Below are positions 1-5,776 of a stretch of 27,394 nt of DNA, in pieces. Where the stretch lies: the NCBI GenBank assembly GCA_002497905.1, contig DAFJ01000053.1, positions 1 through 27,394 on the forward strand, written 5' to 3'. Made by a program: the position numbers and the translations under genes. The notes beneath the pieces are model-generated. The model did no database searches and was not told where the DNA came from. It saw only the letters and a program-made list of their open reading frames with translations. The stretch is from Euryarchaeota archaeon UBA251 (GTDB taxonomy: Archaea; Thermoplasmatota; Poseidoniia; Poseidoniales; Thalassarchaeaceae). Every line of letters begins with the position of its first letter. Within the stretch, counting starts at the first letter, position 1.

Positions 1-728
1 CTATTCATGGCCTCACCGATAGAAATTGGATCCCCCTCCAACATCAAGTGAATTGAGTCTTCAGCACAAGTGACCAAACGGTCCATAGATGCACGAAACT
101 CGCTCTCGTGCATACGAGCGGCCACACTAGCGACCATCTTCGCAGTAGATGACCCCTTTCCAGTAGAACCGATAACAAGAGGCATGGACTTCAATTGAGG
201 AGACAAAGAAAGTGAATGAATCGCCCAATGACGATCCCCATCTGGACCACTCAAATCGACATCCCAGCAGTGTTCAATACCTGGCCATTGATCATTGCTG
301 ACAACCACGGCCCCTCCAAGAGTAACTGTACTTGTATCCACTGGGCTGGCTCTACCACCCTGCGCTTCTGCTTCCGAACTATGTGCGGCTCTAGCAATGC
401 GTTCCTTCGAACTAGGAGTTTCCTCCAAAAGTGCCCCAATAGATGCACATAGAGCCGCAGATGAACCGAGACCAGAAGCTATTGGAATCTCGCTCACGAC
501 GTGAATATCCTGCGGATGATTTTCCGCAGATGCCCAACGAATAAGGGAGGAAAGATGTGGATTCTCTGATGGATCTAAAGGTTGACCATTCAGCCTCCAT
601 TCATCAGAGTCATTCAAGGTCACCTTGGCGCGTAAATCCACTGCCACAGCGACTGCTGGGGCGCCGTAGAGAACTGCATGTTCACCAAACAAGATTGCCT
701 TTGCCGGTGCAGTAGCGACCCTCTCCAT
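1..728 (-). CDS. mvk: Mevalonate kinase, 3' end cut by the window edge
   Basis: GHMP-family kinase that phosphorylates mevalonate to 5-phosphomevalonate with ATP in the cytosol, an early step of archaeal lipid isoprenoid synthesis. Reading the complement gives 242 codons before the window ends, so the last part of the C-terminal domain is missing. The N-terminus reads MERVATAPAKAILFGEHAVL, the family's first motif. The ATP-binding loop GLGSSAAL lies at about residues 86-93, and SPVDTSTVTLGG at about 128-139 supplies the catalytic Asp131, matching the archaeal ASPxDT form rather than the bacterial/eukaryotic SGID form. I chose ATG 728 because it puts the first motif at the usual distance. The frame stays open to 824 and a TTG at 815 would add 29 residues. 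It is divergent from fixC. Mevalonate kinase rather than another GHMP kinase is strongly supported by the first motif. Confidence 0.9.
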   Translation of the reverse strand, partial: MERVATAPAKAILFGEHAVLYGAPAVAVAVDLRAKVTLNDSDEWRLNGQPLDPSENPHLSSLIRWASAENHPQDIHVVSEIPIASGLGSSAALCASIGALLEETPSSKERIARAAHSSEAEAQGGRASPVDTSTVTLGGAVVVSNDQWPGIEHCWDVDLSGPDGDRHWAIHSLSLSPQLKSMPLVIGSTGKGSSTAKMVASVAARMHESEFRASMDRLVTCAEDSIHLMLEGDPISIGEAMN

Positions 729-732
729 CGGA

Positions 733-749
733 CCTACTTCGAACGTAGG
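733..749. other. Short inverted repeat just upstream of mevalonate kinase start
   Basis: CCTAC and GTAGG form a perfect 5-base stem around a 7-base loop. It ends five bases before the chosen ATG at 728 on the minus strand, so in a transcript it would sit at the start site. It could be a translational or protein-binding element, or chance. If translation starts at TTG 815 it is simply coding sequence. Confidence 0.25.
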
Positions 750-840
750 GGACTTATCCGTTCCTGAATGAGGTACCCAAACTTCGTTTGTTATGGACGT
801 CGGGGAGACATTCAAAGACAGGTTTCAATTGGTTAGCAAT

Positions 841-845
841 GGAGG
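841..845 (+). promoter_or_regulatory. Shine-Dalgarno site of fixC
   Basis: GGAGG lies six bases before ATG 852, a strong ribosome-binding site that fixes the fixC start. No convincing TATA box is seen in the 123-base divergent gap (729-851) between this gene and mevalonate kinase. Confidence 0.7.
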
Positions 846-851
846 GAGCGC

Positions 852-2417
852 ATGAGCGAAGAAGAAGCGGACTTCGATGTAATCATCATCGGATGTGGAA
901 TGGCTGGCATGGCATGTGCTGCACAACTACTCAAGGAAGGCGTGGAAGGTGATCGTATTCTGGTCGTCGATAGAGGTGAACCGGTCGGAGCCAAGAATCT
1001 GTCCGGAGGGATACTCTGGGGACGTGAATTGGATGAATTGGACGATATTTTTCCAAACTGGGAGATGGATAATCCAGGTATAGAGCGGTATATCAATAAC
1101 AAGAAAATCGGGTTCCTGTCTTCAGATGATGCATTCATCATGGAAGGTAAATTTGCATCATGGGACGGAATAGGGGGGACATCTGAACCATCGATGAGGA
1201 CTGGCTGGAGTGTACTACGAGCACGAACAGATGCTTGGTTCGCTGAAAAATTAGAAGAAGCCGGTGTATTCATAATGCCAGGAATCAAAATCGATCAACT
1301 CAACATTGAGGGTCTGGATCACACCTCTTACACAGCCCGCGATTTGACTAGCCCTGCCGAAGATTCAGGACGCGGTAAAAACCAGAAATGGAGGATTTCC
1401 AATTTCGATCCAGAAATTGTGGACGCAATAAGGAATGGCAAAATTCGTGGTATCGTTCAAGATGGCGAAGTCATGACTAGTAATGTAGTGGTAATCGCTG
1501 AAGGAAGTAATTCCATTCTAACCCGATCCTATGCATTCGACTCAATGATCCATGCCCAAGACCGTCACGGAATTATCCTAGGTGTGAAGGAAGTAATCCA
1601 CCTAGGTGAAGAGGAAATAAACAGTCGATTTGGCTGCTATTCCGGAGATGATGAACGGCCACCTAGTGGGATGGCAATGGAGGCCGCATTAGCTATATTT
1701 GACGACATGGCAGAAAAAGCATGGGAAGAATACCCTGTCACCGCTGGATTAGTACCAAGAGCAGGTGGATGGTTATACACAAACAAAGACACTTTGTCTA
1801 TCGGCGTAGTCATCCAATTGGACAGCCTCCCATCGGGAATTCACACATATGACATGCTGGCAGCCTACAAAGCGCACCCGGCTATTGCACCTCTAATTAG
1901 GGGCGGTGAAACAGTCGAATACGGAGCGCATCTAGTTCCAGAGTATGGATTAGATCGGATGCCCACGCGACTTGTAAGAGATGGAGCGGTAGTAATTGGA
2001 GATGCAGCAGGACTGGTCTACTCCAACGGTGCAGTAATCCAAGGGCAGAATTACTCAATTCACTCGGGCAAATTAGCTGCCAAGGTCATAGCTAACTGTA
2101 TCGGATCTGGAGATTTTAGTGAAAAGGCATTGGGCCAATACAAGAAGGATTTGGATGCATCATATGTTATGCGGGACCTGAAACGTTTCAAGACAACAGC
2201 GAAATTCTTGGCAGACGATGCAAACTACACATGGGTCCCAAAATTCATGGGCACTATGTTCAATAGAGTCGTTAGAGAGATTGGCGAAGAAAAAATCACT
2301 GTCGAAAAACAGGCCATGCGACTTCGGAAGGAAATGAGAAGGAAAGACCGCAAAACAAAGAAAGGTATGGGTCTGCTAAATTTAATCAGATTAGGGATGA
2401 TGGGACGCAAATTGTAA
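852..2417 (+). CDS. fixC: FixC-type electron-transfer flavoprotein:quinone oxidoreductase
   Basis: FAD-dependent oxidoreductase of the FixC / ETF-quinone oxidoreductase family, which passes electrons from electron-transfer flavoprotein (FixAB) to quinone with its ferredoxin partner FixX. The dinucleotide-binding motif IIIGCGMAGMACA starts near residue 10, NLSGGILW near residue 50 matches the family's SGG motif, and the second FAD motif VVIGDAAGLVYSNG lies near residue 383. At 521 residues it is longer than usual FixC (about 430). Extra sequence lies in the middle (about residues 150-200), and there is a strongly basic C-terminal tail (RKEMRRKDRKTKK, then hydrophobic) that could hold it on the membrane. 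It starts at ATG 852 behind GGAGG and is followed by fixX after three bases, so the two are almost certainly co-transcribed. FixAB is not in this window. A geranylgeranyl-reductase-like role is a weaker alternative, made unlikely by the fixX neighbour. Confidence 0.88.
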   Translation: MSEEEADFDVIIIGCGMAGMACAAQLLKEGVEGDRILVVDRGEPVGAKNLSGGILWGRELDELDDIFPNWEMDNPGIERYINNKKIGFLSSDDAFIMEGKFASWDGIGGTSEPSMRTGWSVLRARTDAWFAEKLEEAGVFIMPGIKIDQLNIEGLDHTSYTARDLTSPAEDSGRGKNQKWRISNFDPEIVDAIRNGKIRGIVQDGEVMTSNVVVIAEGSNSILTRSYAFDSMIHAQDRHGIILGVKEVIHLGEEEINSRFGCYSGDDERPPSGMAMEAALAIFDDMAEKAWEEYPVTAGLVPRAGGWLYTNKDTLSIGVVIQLDSLPSGIHTYDMLAAYKAHPAIAPLIRGGETVEYGAHLVPEYGLDRMPTRLVRDGAVVIGDAAGLVYSNGAVIQGQNYSIHSGKLAAKVIANCIGSGDFSEKALGQYKKDLDASYVMRDLKRFKTTAKFLADDANYTWVPKFMGTMFNRVVREIGEEKITVEKQAMRLRKEMRRKDRKTKKGMGLLNLIRLGMMGRKL

Positions 2418-2435
2418 TCAATGGGAGTTGAGATA

Positions 2436-2753
2436 ATGACTGAGAAAGCGAAGATTGGATTGTTTGAATATGATGTGAAAAATGGCCTAGGGCTGATTGG
2501 ATACAATGTTGACGAACACGAACATGCCCATATCATCGTGGATACGAAGAAATGTGGAGATTGTGACTCAATGATGTGTGTATGGGGATGCCCTGCACAA
2601 TGCTACCAATTCCGTGATGTTGGATTAGATGAAATGAAATTCCAATACGAAGATTGCGTGGAGTGCGGAACCTGCTTCCTGATGTGTACTGATGGTGCGC
2701 TAAGCTGGAATCATCCACGTGGTGGCTTCGGAATTACGTACACCTACGGTTAA
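2436..2753 (+). CDS. fixX: FixX-like ferredoxin
   Basis: Small iron-sulfur protein (105 residues) that partners FixC as the electron relay between flavoprotein and quinone. The C-terminal ending NHPRGGFGITYTYG is the FixX/ETF-QO signature. Cys74, Cys77, Cys80 and Cys84 form a CxxCxxCxxxC site, while Cys40, Cys43, Cys48 and Cys52 (followed by Pro) form a second CxxCx4CxxxCP site. Two [4Fe-4S] clusters are therefore possible, whereas mitochondrial ETF-QO has one. I prefer ATG 2436 because GGAG at 2424-2427 lies eight bases ahead. An in-frame ATG at 2421 would add five residues. It directly follows fixC and precedes the membrane-protein gene, consistent with one operon. Confidence 0.88.
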   Translation: MTEKAKIGLFEYDVKNGLGLIGYNVDEHEHAHIIVDTKKCGDCDSMMCVWGCPAQCYQFRDVGLDEMKFQYEDCVECGTCFLMCTDGALSWNHPRGGFGITYTYG

Positions 2754-2767
2754 CGGAGATGATACAT

Positions 2768-3163
2768 ATGGCGTACAAAATGTTTGGAATGGAAATGCCA
2801 CTAATGTCGATAATCGTCGGCGGAATTCTCTCCGCTTGGGGAGTTGCAGCATACGTGATTTCTGGTAATGCCAGTGTCACAGCTTTGATTCCTACAATCA
2901 TGGGGACTCCAATCGCTGTTATGGGGTCGGCTGCAGACCGGTTCCCATCTCGTACGAAACTGTTCATGCACATCGCTGTAGTGTTTGGATTGTTATGTGC
3001 CATAGGAGGACTAAGGTTGCCAATGATTCTGTTGGATGCAGGTTCCTCAGGTATCTTGATCATTTCTCATGCGCTACTGCTAGTCCTTGGTGGAGTCTAC
3101 ACTTTTGCTTGCGTACAATCCTTCCGTTGGGCTCGAATCAACAGAGAGGAAACTACAGAATAA
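2768..3163 (+). CDS. Small four-helix membrane protein of the fixCX operon, function unknown
   Basis: A 131-residue hydrophobic protein I do not recognise. Four likely membrane helices are visible: around PLMSIIVGGILSAWGVAAYV, SVTALIPTIMGTPIAVMGSA, LFMHIAVVFGLLCAIGGL and ILIISHALLLVLGGVYTFAC. A short polar loop (ADRFPSRTK) lies between helices 2 and 3. ATG 2768 is preferred because GGAG at 2755-2758 lies nine bases ahead; the in-frame ATG at 2759 would leave no room for it. It begins 14 bases after fixX, so it is probably transcribed with fixCX. Membrane docking of FixC or quinone access are possible roles by context only. Confidence 0.75.
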   Translation: MAYKMFGMEMPLMSIIVGGILSAWGVAAYVISGNASVTALIPTIMGTPIAVMGSAADRFPSRTKLFMHIAVVFGLLCAIGGLRLPMILLDAGSSGILIISHALLLVLGGVYTFACVQSFRWARINREETTE

Positions 3164-3170
3164 ATTGAGA

Positions 3171-4166
3171 TCATCTAAGATTCAACGATTCTGCAGCAGA
3201 GAGTATCATTTCATTGTGTGATTTTGATATCCATCCAGATTTTTCCTCTGTGTTGGAGCAATCGTAATAGTTTGTAGTCCCTAAACCACTAGAAACTAAT
3301 CTGGCTTCTTTAATGAAAAGTGCCATTATTTTAACCACAAAATTCGGAAGCGCCCGAGTAGAAACTTTCCAACCATCTGACTTCAAATGAGAGGAAATTT
3401 GAGGCATATTAATCGGAGATGTAGCCATAATCATTCTTTCACCATCAAGATTAGAATTCTCAAGCGCTTCTGCATGCATCCAAGCAACATCACGTACATC
3501 GACAGGAGCAAAACTAATTTTCGGAAACCCTGGGTATGAGCTAGCAATTATCGATTCGATTATCCTCAATGAAGTGCCAGGTGTTCCGCTATGCAAGGGC
3601 CCTAAGATCACATTTGGATTAACCGTTGTTAGAATCACATCAGAATGTGATTCTACAAAATCCCATGCTGCTAACTCTGCTAATGTTTTGCTCTTCGTAT
3701 ATGCTGAAATTTTACTATCCAAATCTGTCCAATCTTCGTGTGAATATGTTTTGCCCCTACTTGTTGGAGTTGCTCCAGATATAGCTGCAGTAGAAGATGT
3801 AATCACAAATTTTCGTATCCCTGCTCCATACCCATGAGTTAATACTCGTATTGTTCCTTCTCTAGCAGGCTTGATCAATTCTTGTTCATCCTTCGGTTCG
3901 TAAGCAGAAAATGGTGAGGCAGTATGAACTACAGCATCAATATCTTGCATTGCCGACTTCCAACCTTCATCAAAAATTAAATCGAGACAGCGGAGTTCAA
4001 GTGAAGGATGATTATCAAAATCATTCATAATTTCACGATGTAATTCTTCGTGACTTCGAGTAGTACCTCGAACAAAATATCCGCGAGAAAGTAATTCTTG
4101 AGTAACCTGTCGACCTAGAAAACCAGAGCATCCTGTTACCAATATTCGCTTATATTCCGGATTCAT
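3171..4166 (-). CDS. Extended SDR reductase (dihydroflavonol-reductase / NAD-dependent epimerase-like)
   Basis: A 331-residue extended short-chain dehydrogenase/reductase. The Rossmann motif RILVTGCSGFLGRQ is at residues 7-20, the catalytic pair is Tyr156 and Lys160 (YTKSK), and the active-site Ser/Thr run is VITSST at 121-126. The layout is closest to the dihydroflavonol-4-reductase / aldehyde-ketone reductase branch, which reduces carbonyls with NADPH. The substrate cannot be read from sequence. It converges on the fixCX operon (seven bases between stops) and is divergent from cysS. Base composition is visibly more AT-rich than its neighbours: by hand count 20 of 60 G+C at 4021-4080 and 23 of 60 at 3661-3720, against 33 of 60 at 5341-5400 in cysS. 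That suggests recent transfer. The start is ATG 4166; no Shine-Dalgarno site is seen. Confidence 0.82.
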   Translation of the reverse strand: MNPEYKRILVTGCSGFLGRQVTQELLSRGYFVRGTTRSHEELHREIMNDFDNHPSLELRCLDLIFDEGWKSAMQDIDAVVHTASPFSAYEPKDEQELIKPAREGTIRVLTHGYGAGIRKFVITSSTAAISGATPTSRGKTYSHEDWTDLDSKISAYTKSKTLAELAAWDFVESHSDVILTTVNPNVILGPLHSGTPGTSLRIIESIIASSYPGFPKISFAPVDVRDVAWMHAEALENSNLDGERMIMATSPINMPQISSHLKSDGWKVSTRALPNFVVKIMALFIKEARLVSSGLGTTNYYDCSNTEEKSGWISKSHNEMILSAAESLNLR

Positions 4167-4270
4167 GATTTTGCGTGTTTTTTTTGATGTTTGAATTTTT
4201 GTTACTGTTTATTCTAAGGATGTTCGCACGCATTTATGGTGAAGTGTGCTACCCAAGGAACGAGAAGCAC
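4167..4270. promoter_or_regulatory. Divergent promoter region between SDR gene and cysS
   Basis: A 104-base gap rich in T on the plus strand, including eight T in a row at 4178-4185 and five at 4196-4200. It must hold both promoters. AT-rich stretches that could be TATA boxes are present but none is clear enough to assign. AAGGAA at 4255-4260 is a possible Shine-Dalgarno site for cysS, ten bases ahead of ATG 4271. Confidence 0.4.
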
Positions 4271-5773
4271 ATGACTCTACACCTCTACGATACTCGCAGG
4301 AAAGAGAAGGTTCCTTTCCATCCTGCCGTTCCAGGTAAGGTTCAGATGTATGTTTGCGGAATAACACCCTATTCGCCCTCACATCTTGGGCATGCTCGAT
4401 GCTACATCGCATTCGATCTTCTTCACCGATGGTTGGAGGCATCCGGATACGATGTCGACTACGTGCAAAACTTCACTGATATCGATGACAAAATAATCAG
4501 GACTGCCAATGAGGAGGGTGTCGATTTTCTTGAAGTTGCAAACCGAAACATTGCAGATTACTATGAGGTGATGGATGCACTTGGTGTTCTTCGAGCAGAC
4601 TATTACCCTCGCGTTACAGAACATCTCGAAGGCATCATCTCTATGATTGAGACGCTAATCGAAAAAGAGCATGCTTACACCGCCTCGGACGGGGTATGGT
4701 TCTCCGTCGCTTCCGCGCCTGAAAAATTCGGTACATTGACTGGAAATACACTGGATGCTGTCCAAGCAGGAGGGTCGGGGAGACTCGTAGAGTCCGGGAA
4801 AAAAGACCACCATGATTTCGCCCTTTGGAAGGCTGCAAAACCAGATGAGCCGGCATGGGATTCTCCCTGGGGTCCGGGACGTCCTGGTTGGCACATCGAA
4901 TGCAGTGCAATGAGTATGCATCATTTCGGGGAATCCTTCGATATCCATGGTGGAGGATTTGATCTCCGATTCCCTCATCATGAGGCCGAGATTTTCCAAT
5001 CCGAGTGCTGCACTGGCAAGGAGCCTTTCGTCGGTGTATGGATGCACAATGGATTCGTAAGGGTAGATGGGGAGAAGATGAGCAAGAGTCTCGGCAACTT
5101 CTGGACGATGAAAGATGCGTTCAACAACTACGGCCCTCTCACCCTCCGATATGCTCTTCTAAATGCTCATTATAGGAATCCAATCGATGTAAGCGAACAA
5201 TTGCTAGAAGATGCAAAGACAAAACAGCGACGTCTATCCGAAGGTTACGGACAAGCTCTAATCGCGAAAGAGGGAGGTGAAGCTCTCGAGCCCCTCCCTC
5301 CACTTCCGACCCCGGATGCATCCTCAGATGCCTACCTCCCAAAGAGACTGGGAATAATCGAATCGCTTGCAGAGGAGGCAGCCCGGGCACTCGATGACGA
5401 TCTCAACAGTCGAATCGCTCTTGCTAAGGTCCAAGCGGGGATTAGTGCGATTGATGATACACTGGAATCAGATCAAATTGACGAGCATGATACTGCCTCC
5501 TTCGCCAAGTTCGCTGTCGATTGGATTGAAGAGATTGCAGGTGACATCCTAGGAGTTCTTCCTGAACCTGCAATTGCGAAGGCTATACGCGACCCTAGAC
5601 TCGACCCCAAGAGGATTGCTGTTAGAGAAGAGGTAGAAGCTCTTCTGGCTCGACGTGGTATCGCCCGTCATGCCAAAGATTGGGCTGCTGCAGATGAGAT
5701 TCGCGAACGTCTTAACGAAATGGGAATTACAGTTACGGATACTCCTGAAGGGGCCACCTGGTCCATCGAATAA
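4271..5773 (+). CDS. cysS: Cysteinyl-tRNA synthetase
   Basis: Class I aminoacyl-tRNA synthetase charging tRNA-Cys in the cytosol; 500 residues, normal for the family. The ATP-binding HIGH motif appears as HLGH at 38-41 within TPYSPSHLGHAR, and KMSKS begins at Lys269 (GEKMSKSLGN). Zinc ligands are recognisable: Cys in YVCGIT, Cys in HIECSAM, and the histidine pair of FPHHEAEIFQSEC. The C-terminal helical domain ends with the anticodon-proximal RGIARHAKDWAAADEIRERL segment. The start is ATG 4271, giving the standard MTLHLYDT opening. The frame stays open upstream to a GTG at 4175 but that extension is a hydrophobic stretch unlike any CysS and lies in the promoter gap. The gene ends three bases before the stop of the convergent amidohydrolase gene. 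Confidence 0.97.
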   Translation: MTLHLYDTRRKEKVPFHPAVPGKVQMYVCGITPYSPSHLGHARCYIAFDLLHRWLEASGYDVDYVQNFTDIDDKIIRTANEEGVDFLEVANRNIADYYEVMDALGVLRADYYPRVTEHLEGIISMIETLIEKEHAYTASDGVWFSVASAPEKFGTLTGNTLDAVQAGGSGRLVESGKKDHHDFALWKAAKPDEPAWDSPWGPGRPGWHIECSAMSMHHFGESFDIHGGGFDLRFPHHEAEIFQSECCTGKEPFVGVWMHNGFVRVDGEKMSKSLGNFWTMKDAFNNYGPLTLRYALLNAHYRNPIDVSEQLLEDAKTKQRRLSEGYGQALIAKEGGEALEPLPPLPTPDASSDAYLPKRLGIIESLAEEAARALDDDLNSRIALAKVQAGISAIDDTLESDQIDEHDTASFAKFAVDWIEEIAGDILGVLPEPAIAKAIRDPRLDPKRIAVREEVEALLARRGIARHAKDWAAADEIRERLNEMGITVTDTPEGATWSIE

Positions 5774-5776
5774 TGA

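Noticed and set aside
733..749. T-arm of a tRNA on the plus strand (5-base stem, loop TTCGAAC)
   Set aside because: The loop looks right, but the invariant G53-C61 pair is reversed, the sequence after the arm has no complementary acceptor strand upstream, and the stretch lies at or next to a coding start.
833..1288. 151-residue open frame on the minus strand inside fixC
   Set aside because: It is opposite a strongly supported gene, has Ser/Pro-rich shadow composition and no recognisable motif.
4175..4270. N-terminal hydrophobic extension of CysS from a GTG start
   Set aside because: The extension has no counterpart in CysS, lies in the divergent promoter gap, and ATG 4271 gives the normal N-terminus.
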